64,000 nucleotides of DNA. It comes from Anaerolineales bacterium UBA2395 (lineage in GTDB: Bacteria; Chloroflexota; Anaerolineae; Anaerolineales; Villigracilaceae). The notes under the pieces are model-generated. The model did no database searches. It saw nothing but the letters and a program-made list of their open reading frames with translations, and was not told where the DNA came from. Below are positions 50,033 through 57,842 of this stretch, in pieces. The stretch covers positions 1-64,000 of the forward strand of contig DDSH01000001.1 in assembly GCA_002343775.1 (NCBI GenBank). The letters run 5' to 3'. Position 1 is the stretch's first letter, and each line of letters starts with the position of its first letter. Position numbers and translations under genes: made by a program.

Positions 50033-51031
50033 ATGAGACTAGATGCCGCCCTCCCCATTGTTAAGCTGAAAGACATTCCCGCCATTGCAAAAGCCGCCGA
50101 AGAGACCGGCTTCGCCGCATTGTGGACTCAGGAAACACAGCACGACCCTTTTTTGCCTTGCACGCTGATTGCGGAGCATTCAGCCAAAATGGATTTTGGC
50201 ACAGCCATTGCGGTTTCGTTTGCGCGCTCGCCTGCCAACCTCGCCTACACCGCCTGGGACCTGGCGGCTCAGTCCAATGGACGATTCATTTTGGGGTTGG
50301 GCACGCAGGTCAAGGCGCACATCGAGCGGCGCTTCGGCATGACCTGGCCCGAGTCGGTGACCGGGAAACTGCGCGAACAGATTCAGGTCATCCGCGCCTT
50401 GTGGGATGCGTGGCAGAATGGCAGTAAGTTGAACTTCCGGGGTGAGTATTACAAGATCACATTGATGTCGCCATTCTTTAATCCCGGCGCAATTGAGAAT
50501 CCGAACATCCCAATTTATGTTGCCGGGGTCAATACGGGGCTCGCAAGATTGGCGGGCGAACTGTGTGAAGGCTTCCACGCACACCCATTCAATAGTATTC
50601 GATACATGAACGAGGTCATTCTTCCCGCCATCGAAGAAGGCTTGCAAAAAAGCGGACGCAAACGCGGCGACCTGACCGTTTCCATGACGCCTTTTATCGC
50701 TACGTCACCAGAAGAGGAAGCCTTTGCACGGATGCAGGTCGCTTTCTATGCCTCGACGCCATCCTACAAATCCGTGATGGACTTGCACGGCTGGGGCGAG
50801 ACCGCCGAAAAACTCTCCGGTTTTGCCTCCAAAGGGGAGTGGCATGAAATGCCCATGCTCATCACTGATGAGATGCTCAACGAATTCTGCCTGATGACCA
50901 CACAGGAAAATCTCGCCGTGGATCTGATGAAACGCTTCGGCGGCATCGCGGACAGGATCACGCTCTATACACCCTTTGTCCCCGGCGAGAAGGATGAGTG
51001 GTGGAAGAAGTTGGCGAAGGCGTTTAATTAG
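50033..51031 (+). CDS. LLM class flavin-dependent oxidoreductase (F420-dependent, TIGR03617-like)
   Basis: A 332-residue luciferase-like (beta/alpha)8 protein. MRLDAALPIVKLKDIPAIAKAAEETGF and FGTAIAVSFARSPANLAYTAWDLAAQSNGRFILGLGTQ are the family hallmarks, and GVNTGLARLAGELCEGFHAHPF binds cofactor phosphate. The subfamily generally uses coenzyme F420, but FMN use cannot be excluded, and no F420 synthesis gene is in the window. It is followed closely by VOC and MazG-like genes. Confidence 0.85.
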   Translation: MRLDAALPIVKLKDIPAIAKAAEETGFAALWTQETQHDPFLPCTLIAEHSAKMDFGTAIAVSFARSPANLAYTAWDLAAQSNGRFILGLGTQVKAHIERRFGMTWPESVTGKLREQIQVIRALWDAWQNGSKLNFRGEYYKITLMSPFFNPGAIENPNIPIYVAGVNTGLARLAGELCEGFHAHPFNSIRYMNEVILPAIEEGLQKSGRKRGDLTVSMTPFIATSPEEEAFARMQVAFYASTPSYKSVMDLHGWGETAEKLSGFASKGEWHEMPMLITDEMLNEFCLMTTQENLAVDLMKRFGGIADRITLYTPFVPGEKDEWWKKLAKAFN

Positions 51032-51040
51032 GAGACTCCC

Positions 51041-51442
51041 ATGCAACCCAAATACGAATTCACCCGCCTACTCGTGACTGACTTCAAAGCCTGCTTCCGC
51101 TTCTATCGTGACGTGATGGGCTTCAAACCCAACTTCGGCACAGAAGACGACACCTACGCCGATTTCGAGATCGGCGCGGTCAATATCTCACTGTTCGATA
51201 AAGCCGAAATGAGCGCCACACTTGGCACATCCGCCCAGCCGGTGAAAGCGGAGATGCAAGACACCATCTGCCTGACCTTCTCCGTCGAAAACGTGGACGA
51301 TTTTTGCAAGCACCTGCGCGAAAAAGGCGTGACCCTGCTCACCAAACCAACCGACCATGCCGATTGGGGCATCCGCACCGCCCATTTCCGCGACCCAGAC
51401 GGGCATCTGATCGAGATCAACCAACCGTTGAAAAGAGACTAA
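51041..51442 (+). CDS. VOC family protein (glyoxalase/dioxygenase fold)
   Basis: A 133-residue VOC protein with two beta-alpha-beta-beta-beta units. TRLLVTDFKACFRFYRDVMGF opens the first and FRDPDGHLIEINQ closes the second; GHLIEI contains the likely metal ligand glutamate. Possible roles include glyoxalase, fosfomycin resistance or extradiol dioxygenase-like chemistry; nothing in sequence decides. It is ten bases after the LLM gene and four bases before the MazG-like gene. Confidence 0.85.
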   Translation: MQPKYEFTRLLVTDFKACFRFYRDVMGFKPNFGTEDDTYADFEIGAVNISLFDKAEMSATLGTSAQPVKAEMQDTICLTFSVENVDDFCKHLREKGVTLLTKPTDHADWGIRTAHFRDPDGHLIEINQPLKRD

Positions 51443-51445
51443 TTC

Positions 51446-51775
51446 ATGGACTTTAACGACTATCAACAAAAATCACGCGTCACTGCACAATACCCCGCCA
51501 TTGGGCATCCCGTCATTTATCCGGCACTCGGACTAGTGAACGAAGCGGGAGAGGTTGCGGGGAAGATCAAGAAAATCTTCAGGGACAAATCCGGGGTCAT
51601 TGGCGAAGCAGAGCGAGACGCCCTCAAAGCCGAACTTGGCGACGTGCTCTGGTATATTGCCCAAATCGCCACCGAACTAGACCTTCCGCTCGGAGAGATT
51701 GCCGAAGCGAATTTAACTAAACTTTTGGATAGGCAGGCGCGCGGTAAGATAAAAGGGGATGGGGACAACCGATAA
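51446..51775 (+). CDS. MazG-like nucleoside triphosphate pyrophosphohydrolase
   Basis: A 109-residue all-alpha NTP-PPase. NEAGEVAGKIKK and ELGDVLWYIAQIATEL hold the E-x2-E and E-x2-D metal residues of the MazG fold. The size fits single-domain house-cleaning pyrophosphatases (for example MazG-like or RS21-C6 type), which hydrolyse odd or damaged nucleotides. It ends the LLM-VOC-MazG operon. Confidence 0.87.
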   Translation: MDFNDYQQKSRVTAQYPAIGHPVIYPALGLVNEAGEVAGKIKKIFRDKSGVIGEAERDALKAELGDVLWYIAQIATELDLPLGEIAEANLTKLLDRQARGKIKGDGDNR

Positions 51776-51920
51776 CATTGAAAGAATCCGCCCGATTCCC
51801 CGCTTTTTGGCGACATTGGGCGGAAATCATACCCTTTCCGTAAGAAAATTCTAACCTTTTTCCTACGCATACTCCCCCCGCATTTGGTAGAATCCTTACC
51901 AGGTATTATAGGAGAAAACT

Positions 51921-54407
51921 ATGGCTGGCATGGAAAGATTTACACAGCGAGCACGGCGTGTCCTCAGCCTCGCCCACCAAGAGGCAGAGCGCGCCCGGCA
52001 GAATAGTATTGGAACCGAGCACCTTCTCCTCGGATTAATGGATGAAGAAGGCGGCGTGGCTGGGCGTGTCCTGCGCGAATTGGGCATGACCTCCGACCGC
52101 GTCCGCGAGGTGGTGGCGCGTATTTCCGGCAGCGCCGCAAACTTCGACCCCAACCGCATCGAACTTGCGCCCGAAACCCAACAAGTCCTCGAATACGCCG
52201 TGGAAGAGGCTCGCCGCCTCGGGCATCACTACATCGGAACCGAACACATTCTGCTCGGTCTGGTACGCGTCGAATCCACTGCGATGGAAGCCCTGCGCCG
52301 ACTCGGCGTAACTCCCGACCAGATCCGCCGCCAGACCCGCCGCGTGCTGAACGAATCCGCTTCGCCCTCCGCGCCGACACCTGCCGGCACACCCCAAAGC
52401 GGGCGCGCCGCTGGAGGCAACAACCCCAAAACCCCGCTCGTCGACCAGCTGGCATCTGACCTGACCTCCAAAGCCGAGGAAAAGAAACTCGACCCGGTCA
52501 TTGGTCGCCAGATGGAGATCGAACGCGTCATCCAGATTTTGGCGCGCCGCACCAAGAACAACCCCGCGCTCATCGGAGAACCCGGTGTCGGCAAGACCGC
52601 CATCGTCGAAGGGCTTGCCCAGCGCATTATCGACGGCGACGTCCCCGCCCCGCTGATGAACAAACGCCTGCTTCAATTGGATGTAGGCTCGCTCGTGGCT
52701 GGCACGATGTACCGCGGTCAATTCGAAGAACGCCTCAAGCGCATCATCGATGAGTTGAAGCAATCGGGTGCGATCCTCTTCATAGATGAAGTCCACATGC
52801 TCGTCGGGGCAGGAGCCGCAGGCTCTTCTGTCGACGCTGCCAACATCCTCAAGCCCGCATTATCGCGCGGCGAACTTCAAGTCATCGGCGCGACCACGCT
52901 CGATGAATATCGCAAGCACATCGAATCGGATGCCGCGCTCGAGCGCCGCTTCCAACCCATTCAAGTGGATGAACCTTCGGAAGAAGAAACCATTCAGATT
53001 CTCAAGGGCATTCGCGGCGCGTACGAAGAACACCATCATTTGGTGATCTCCGATGAAGCGCTCGAAGCCGCCGCGCACCTTTCCTCGCGCTATGTGACCG
53101 AACGCTTCCTGCCGGATAAAGCCATCGACCTGATCGATGAATCTTCCTCCCGCGTGCGCATGTACAAGAGTCCCGCCGCGAAACACGCCAAGGACCTGTT
53201 CAGCCAGTTGCGCCAGGCACGCCAAAACCGCGCCCTCGCACAGGAAGAAGGCAACACCGAAGACATCAAGGAATGGGAAGAACGCGAAGGTGATCTCGGC
53301 GCGCAGATCGAACGCCTGCGCACCGGTTGGGATCGCGCCACAAGCCCCGTCGTCTCGGCGGAAGATATTGCCGAAGTCGTCTCCATGTGGACGGGCGTGC
53401 CGCTCATGCAATTGGCGGAAGAAGAATCTCAGCGCCTGCTCAAGATGGAAGACGAACTCCGCAAAGGAATCATCGGTCAGGAAGATGCGATCATCGCCAT
53501 CTCCCGCGCCGTGCGTCGTGCGCGCGCAGGTCTCAAAGACCCCAAACGCCCCATCGGCTCATTCATGTTCCTCGGACCCACCGGCGTGGGCAAGACCGAG
53601 TTGACCAAAGCGCTCGCCAAATTCATGTTCGGCAGCGAAGATGCCGCCGTGCAGTTGGACATGTCTGAGTTCATGGAACGCCACACCGCCTCCCGCCTCG
53701 TGGGTGCGCCTCCCGGATATGTCGGCTACGAAGACGCCGGTCAACTGACCGAAGCGCTGCGCCGCCGCCCATATTCCATCGTCGTCTTTGACGAGATTGA
53801 AAAGGCACATCCTGAAGTCCACAACATGCTACTGCAGATCATGGAAGAGGGTCACCTGAGCGATGCGAAGGGACGCAAGGTGGACTTTCGCAACGCTATC
53901 ATCGTCATGACCTCCAACATCGGTGCGGATGTGATCAAGCGTCAATCTTCGCTCGGCTTCGCTCTCAAACGAGATGAAGCCACCGAGGAGAAACTCTCCT
54001 ACGAAGAAATGCGCAAGAAGTTGAGCGAATCGCTCAAGCGCGCCTTCCGTCCCGAGTTCATCAACCGTCTGGATGCGGTCGTCATCTTCCGCTCGTTGAA
54101 CAAGGAAGACATCCAGAAGATCGTCTCGCTTGAACTGGATAAGGTCGCCCTGCGCCTCAAAGACCATGACCTGGTGCTGACCGCCACCAGTGAAGCGTTG
54201 GCTTCGCTGGCAGACCAGGGCTTCGACGCCGAGTTTGGCGCCCGCCCGCTGCGCCGTGTCATTCAGCAAAAAGTGGAAGACCCGCTCTCCGATAAGCTGC
54301 TCTCCGGTGAATTCACCGATGGCGCCTCCGTCCAAGTCAACGTCAATGAAGACGGCGAGATCGTGCTCAATAAGCAACAAGAAACTGTTGCCGAGCCGAG
54401 TTTGTAA
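51921..54407 (+). CDS. clpC: ATP-dependent Clp protease ATP-binding subunit ClpC
   Basis: An 828-residue AAA+ unfoldase, typical ClpC length. Two Clp_N repeats occupy residues 1-145 (RFTQRARRVLSLAHQEAERA is the first), the first Walker A GEPGVGKT is near residue 218, a coiled middle domain spans about 400-470, and the second Walker A GPTGVGKTE is near residue 552. The DEIEKAHPEVH box belongs to D2. ClpC works with ClpP to degrade misfolded proteins. AGGAG precedes the ATG. TAGAAT (51888-51893) inside a TGGTA/TACCA dyad may be the -10 region. No CIRCE or CtsR operator is evident. Confidence 0.97.
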   Translation: MAGMERFTQRARRVLSLAHQEAERARQNSIGTEHLLLGLMDEEGGVAGRVLRELGMTSDRVREVVARISGSAANFDPNRIELAPETQQVLEYAVEEARRLGHHYIGTEHILLGLVRVESTAMEALRRLGVTPDQIRRQTRRVLNESASPSAPTPAGTPQSGRAAGGNNPKTPLVDQLASDLTSKAEEKKLDPVIGRQMEIERVIQILARRTKNNPALIGEPGVGKTAIVEGLAQRIIDGDVPAPLMNKRLLQLDVGSLVAGTMYRGQFEERLKRIIDELKQSGAILFIDEVHMLVGAGAAGSSVDAANILKPALSRGELQVIGATTLDEYRKHIESDAALERRFQPIQVDEPSEEETIQILKGIRGAYEEHHHLVISDEALEAAAHLSSRYVTERFLPDKAIDLIDESSSRVRMYKSPAAKHAKDLFSQLRQARQNRALAQEEGNTEDIKEWEEREGDLGAQIERLRTGWDRATSPVVSAEDIAEVVSMWTGVPLMQLAEEESQRLLKMEDELRKGIIGQEDAIIAISRAVRRARAGLKDPKRPIGSFMFLGPTGVGKTELTKALAKFMFGSEDAAVQLDMSEFMERHTASRLVGAPPGYVGYEDAGQLTEALRRRPYSIVVFDEIEKAHPEVHNMLLQIMEEGHLSDAKGRKVDFRNAIIVMTSNIGADVIKRQSSLGFALKRDEATEEKLSYEEMRKKLSESLKRAFRPEFINRLDAVVIFRSLNKEDIQKIVSLELDKVALRLKDHDLVLTATSEALASLADQGFDAEFGARPLRRVIQQKVEDPLSDKLLSGEFTDGASVQVNVNEDGEIVLNKQQETVAEPSL

Positions 54408-54414
54408 ATTTTTT

Positions 54415-54442
54415 GTAGGGGCGCGATATATCGCGCCCCTAC
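54415..54442. repeat. Perfect 28-base palindrome at the start of the TPR gene
   Basis: The left half GTAGGGGCGCGATA is followed exactly by its complement. It begins eight bases after the clpC stop and ends seven bases before the ATG of the next gene, occupying the place of a ribosome binding site. Related GTAGGGGCGCGAT elements are known to me from other Chloroflexota and cyanobacterial genomes. Confidence 0.85.
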
Positions 54443-54449
54443 GTTCAAA

Positions 54450-55511
54450 ATGACCAAGCAAGAACTCCTCAAGCAAGCCGATTACACTTTTCAACGCGGC
54501 AACCGCGAACTGGCAAAGAAATATTTGTCAGAGTATCTCGCATCCTACCCGGATGATGAATCCGCGTGGATGCTGATGGCAAAGATCACAGGGCAGAAAG
54601 AACATCAGATCGCATGCTATGAACGCGTCCTTAAGATCAATCCCAGCCACAATGAAGCCAAGATCGGTTTGGTGCGTGTTCAATCGACCATCAACCCCAC
54701 CCTGCCCCTAAAGGGCGCAAGCAATGCGAATACCAATCTCTGGCAGCCAAGGACAAACCCGTATAAAAATGCATTGCGCGGCGCTTTGATCGTCCTTGTC
54801 GCTTTTGTGTTCCTCGGTACCACATCGTTTGTGGTGGCAAGGAACAACCCGGCATCGAAAGTTGCGCAGATCCTCGTTGCAGCCACTCCCACTTTGCAGA
54901 CCAGCGCCTCGGCAAACGGACTTGCCCCGCAGACCATCGCCGAAGTCAACGAAAAGTACCCCGAATATATGCCGCTCGTCAATGCGCTGCTGGGCGTCGC
55001 AGTGGACAATGCGCAAAATGGTATGGAAGGTGCGCCGGAACGTCCCGGCGACGAGATCATTGTCTCCAGCGAGGCGGGAGAGGAAGCGAAATCCATGCTG
55101 GAAAATTCGATGCCGCAGCCGGGCTCGCTTTCTTCAGTTACCATCACCGAGCAACAGTTCACCTCCTGGCTTGCCCTCGAAATGCAGGATACACCCGACC
55201 TGCCATTGAGTGATGTGCAGGTCTATTTGCGGAACGGCAAGGTCCAGATTTGGGGCGTTGTCAACGGCAGTGACAATGCCACATCCGCGCTAATCGTCGG
55301 CGAGGCAAAGATCGATGATAATAAAAAACCATATTTCGAGATCGAGTCGATGCAGATCGGGCAACAGGTTCTGCCGGATTTTCTTCTCTCACAGATGGAG
55401 ACCTGGCTGAACCAGATGCTGATGGAAGCAGTCGAAAAGCAGGCGCCCGGGTTGGAGATGATGAACATCAAGGTCACCAATGGGTTGATCACCCTCTCCG
55501 GGATGAGGTAA
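54450..55511 (+). CDS. TPR-containing single-pass membrane protein
   Basis: A 353-residue protein not assigned to a named family. Residues 1-80 are TPR-like helices (LLKQADYTFQRGNRELAKKYL and CYERVLKINPSHNEAKIGL). A membrane helix follows at about 110-130 (GALIVLVAFVFLGTTSFVVA). The C-terminal part, residues 215-353, has LTITEQQFTS-like TITEQQFTSWLALE, a pattern like LmeA/DUF2993-type lipid-binding domains. It lies right after ClpC and may be expressed from the same transcript through the palindrome. A role in membrane or lipid homeostasis is a guess. Confidence 0.75.
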   Translation: MTKQELLKQADYTFQRGNRELAKKYLSEYLASYPDDESAWMLMAKITGQKEHQIACYERVLKINPSHNEAKIGLVRVQSTINPTLPLKGASNANTNLWQPRTNPYKNALRGALIVLVAFVFLGTTSFVVARNNPASKVAQILVAATPTLQTSASANGLAPQTIAEVNEKYPEYMPLVNALLGVAVDNAQNGMEGAPERPGDEIIVSSEAGEEAKSMLENSMPQPGSLSSVTITEQQFTSWLALEMQDTPDLPLSDVQVYLRNGKVQIWGVVNGSDNATSALIVGEAKIDDNKKPYFEIESMQIGQQVLPDFLLSQMETWLNQMLMEAVEKQAPGLEMMNIKVTNGLITLSGMR

Positions 55512-55538
55512 CAATTCCACGAAGCGTGGACAAAGCCC

Positions 55539-55567
55539 AAAGACCGTCATGAGGCGGTCTTTTTTTC
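55539..55567 (+). terminator. Rho-independent terminator
   Basis: aaagaccg and cggtcttt form an eight-base stem with an eight-base loop, followed by a T-run to 55567. It follows the TPR protein stop by about 27 bases and ends the clpC operon. Confidence 0.85.
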
Positions 55568-55639
55568 ATCTGTAATATTCTGCTAAGAAAATATTCCTGT
55601 CACACCGCGTCTAATCCATCACAGAAAAGGAGCGTTAGG

Positions 55640-56191
55640 ATGAAGACATCATTTGAAACCATCACACTGGCTGGGGGCTGTTTTTGGTGTTTGGAAGCCG
55701 TTTATGATGAGGTGAAGGGTGTGCTCTCGGTGGAGTCTGGCTATGCCAATGGGCATGTAAAGAACCCGAGTTATCGCGCGGTGTGCAATGGCGATACGGG
55801 TCATGCCGAGGTGGTGCAGGTCAAGTTTGACCCGTCGGTGATCACATTCAAGGATATTCTGAACATTTTCTTCGTGATCCACGACCCGACCACCTTGAAT
55901 CGTCAGGGCGCGGATGTAGGCACACAGTATCGCTCCGGCATTTACTATCACACACCTGAGCAAAAGGAAGTCGCCGAACAGACCATCCGCGAGTTGGAGG
56001 CGCAGAAGGTTTGGGGCAGCCGCATCGTCACTGAAGTGGAGCCGATTAAGGATTTCTACATCGCCGAAGAGTATCACCAGGAATATTTTGTGAACAACCC
56101 GAACCAACCGTACTGCATGGCGGTCGTTGCGCCAAAGGTCAGCAAGTTCCGCAAGCACTTCTTGGAGTTATGGAAAAAGCAGTCGGCGTAA
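55640..56191 (+). CDS. msrA: Peptide-methionine (S)-S-oxide reductase MsrA
   Basis: A 183-residue protein. GCFWC at residues 13-17 contains the catalytic cysteine; GYANGHVKNPSYRAVCNGDTGHAEVVQ and DPTTLNRQGADVGTQYRSGIYY are MsrA family blocks, and YHQEYF is near the end. A resolving cysteine is present as C53 (RAVCNG) or elsewhere. It repairs methionine S-sulfoxide in proteins. AAGGAG is upstream of the ATG. Confidence 0.95.
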   Translation: MKTSFETITLAGGCFWCLEAVYDEVKGVLSVESGYANGHVKNPSYRAVCNGDTGHAEVVQVKFDPSVITFKDILNIFFVIHDPTTLNRQGADVGTQYRSGIYYHTPEQKEVAEQTIRELEAQKVWGSRIVTEVEPIKDFYIAEEYHQEYFVNNPNQPYCMAVVAPKVSKFRKHFLELWKKQSA

Positions 56192-56199
56192 AGGTATTC

Positions 56200-56267
56200 A
56201 CCACAGATGGACACGGATAAACAGGATTTCTTAATGAACCATCCTTTTTTCTGCGTTCATCTGTGGC
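56200..56267. repeat. Imperfect inverted repeat, ACCACAGA family
   Basis: accacagatggacacggat (from 56200) and its inverted copy ending ttcatctgtggct (56267) enclose a 13-base loop region. It follows the msrA stop by eight bases. A near copy in sequence occurs at 14568-14644. Confidence 0.65.
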
Positions 56268-56306
56268 TAAAAATGAGAAAAATAGTTTGTTATACTTTCT
56301 AAACTT

Positions 56307-57284
56307 ATGACCGAGAGCAAGACACCCAACTTCCACATTCGCGACCTCCCAATATACGGTGACGCGATTCTCGCGCCAATGGATGGATACTCAGACTGGC
56401 CCTTCCGCTCCATTTGCCGCGAACTCGGCTCTGCCATGAGTTACACCGAGTTCATCAAGGTAGAGAAGATTCTCAGCAAGTCCAAACAGCCTGCCAAGCG
56501 GATGTACTTCAACGAACCGGAACGTCCGATTACGTTTCAAATCTACGGTGAAGACCCCGAACTTATCTTGCAAGCTGCGCTGAAGATTCAAGAGAACAAT
56601 CCCGATGTGATCGACCTCAACATGGGCTGCCCCGCCAAAACCATCGCGGACCGCGGCGCGGGCGTGGGAATGATGCCTTCTCCGCTGCGCATCGCACGCA
56701 CCTTCCGCAAACTGGTCAAACATTTGCGTGTGCCTGTCACTGGCAAGATTCGTCTCGGTTGGGATAGAAACAAAAACTACAAACTCATCGCCCGCATCGT
56801 GGAAGAGGAAGGCGGCTCGCTCATCGCTGTTCACGGACGCACCAAAGAACAACGCTACGCAGGCAACGCCGATTGGGATGCCATTGCCGAAGTTAAATCG
56901 CTGGTGAAGATCCCCGTCATTGGCAGCGGTGATGTAAAGACCGTCGCCGATATCGACCGCCTCAAAGCACATGCCAATGTCGATGCGGTGATGATCGGGC
57001 GCGGTGCCATTCCCAACCCATGGATCTTCTCGCGCCTCGACCGCGAGCAAGTTCCGCCTGAGTTGGTCAAAGAAACCATCCGCAAACACCTTGCCCGCAG
57101 CGTGGAATTCTACGGCGACGAAGACGGCTCGCGCCTCTTCCGCAAGAACGCCGTGCAATACGTGATGATGAATCATCTCACGCGCGACGAACGCAAGGAG
57201 ATCCTCAAATCGCGTCCATCCGCTGAGTTTCTTGAACTGCTCGAAAAGATCTACGACTCGCCGATGCTTCAGACTACCTTATAA
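56307..57284 (+). CDS. dus: tRNA-dihydrouridine synthase
   Basis: A 325-residue flavoprotein. ILAPMDGYSDWPFRSICREL is the N-terminal FMN strand, catalytic C108 lies in LNMGCPAKT, KIRLGWD and VHGRTKEQRYAG are substrate and FMN sites, and GSGDVKTVAD and IGRGAIPNPWIF bind phosphate. The C-terminal helical domain recognises tRNA. It makes dihydrouridine in the D-loop. TATACT lies ten bases before the ATG, suggesting a very short leader. Confidence 0.95.
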   Translation: MTESKTPNFHIRDLPIYGDAILAPMDGYSDWPFRSICRELGSAMSYTEFIKVEKILSKSKQPAKRMYFNEPERPITFQIYGEDPELILQAALKIQENNPDVIDLNMGCPAKTIADRGAGVGMMPSPLRIARTFRKLVKHLRVPVTGKIRLGWDRNKNYKLIARIVEEEGGSLIAVHGRTKEQRYAGNADWDAIAEVKSLVKIPVIGSGDVKTVADIDRLKAHANVDAVMIGRGAIPNPWIFSRLDREQVPPELVKETIRKHLARSVEFYGDEDGSRLFRKNAVQYVMMNHLTRDERKEILKSRPSAEFLELLEKIYDSPMLQTTL

Positions 57285-57291
57285 TCAACTC

Positions 57292-57780
57292 ATGATCCTC
57301 GACCTGCCCCTCATTCTCGAAACGCGGCGCAATCACGCGCTCGAACACGCCACCATCCATTTGCTCTCGCACAAACACGCAGGCAAACGCATGGCGGGTC
57401 ACTCCAACCCCACTGGCTTTTTCTTGCTCGGTGATTTGACCACCCAACAAATTTGGGAATCCGTCACCGAAGCACACACGCGACTTAATGCTGGTGAAAG
57501 CGGATTGGCGATTCACCCGGGCTGCGGAACCAACATGGCGACCACCGCGCTTCTTGCCGGGACCTTTGCCTGGATGCCGCTTCGGGGAACGAAGTCTACA
57601 CTGTGGCGTCTCATGCTTATTCCGCTGGCATTGCTTTTTGCGCTTGTCGGTTACAGCTTAAGCAAACCGCTCGGACCTTGGCTACAAAAATACGTCACTA
57701 CCGAAGCAAATCTTGGTAACTTGCAGATCGTGGATATTGTGCCCATTCGTAAAGGTGTGCATCGTGTCATCACAAAATGA
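57292..57780 (+). CDS. DUF6391-type membrane protein
   Basis: A 162-residue protein from the ATG at 57292. The core LETRRNHALEHATIHLL followed by AGHSNPTGFFLLGDL and HPGCGTNMATTALLAG matches, from memory, the DUF6391 family of Chloroflexota and cyanobacteria. The motif HALEHA plus HPGCGTN suggests a metal or redox site. One or two membrane helices lie at about 80-130 (LWRLMLIPLALLFALVGYSL). Function is unknown. It sits seven bases after dus and is followed by a double hairpin before holA. Confidence 0.8.
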   Translation: MILDLPLILETRRNHALEHATIHLLSHKHAGKRMAGHSNPTGFFLLGDLTTQQIWESVTEAHTRLNAGESGLAIHPGCGTNMATTALLAGTFAWMPLRGTKSTLWRLMLIPLALLFALVGYSLSKPLGPWLQKYVTTEANLGNLQIVDIVPIRKGVHRVITK

Positions 57781-57788
57781 TTAACCAC

Positions 57789-57841
57789 AAAGGTACACGA
57801 AGGGTCACAAAGGTTTTCCTTCGTGTACCTTTGTGACCCTT
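57789..57841. repeat. Alternative hairpins at the holA start
   Basis: aaaggtacacgaagg (57789-57803) is the exact complement of 57818-57832, and aagggtcacaaaggt (57800-57814) is the exact complement of 57827-57841. The two stems overlap and exclude each other. The right arm reaches to one base before the holA ATG. Confidence 0.75.
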
Positions 57842-57842
57842 C

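Noticed and set aside
51776..51920. CIRCE or CtsR operator before clpC
   Set aside because: The region lacks TTAGCACTC and the CtsR heptad repeats; only a short TGGTA/TACCA dyad is present.
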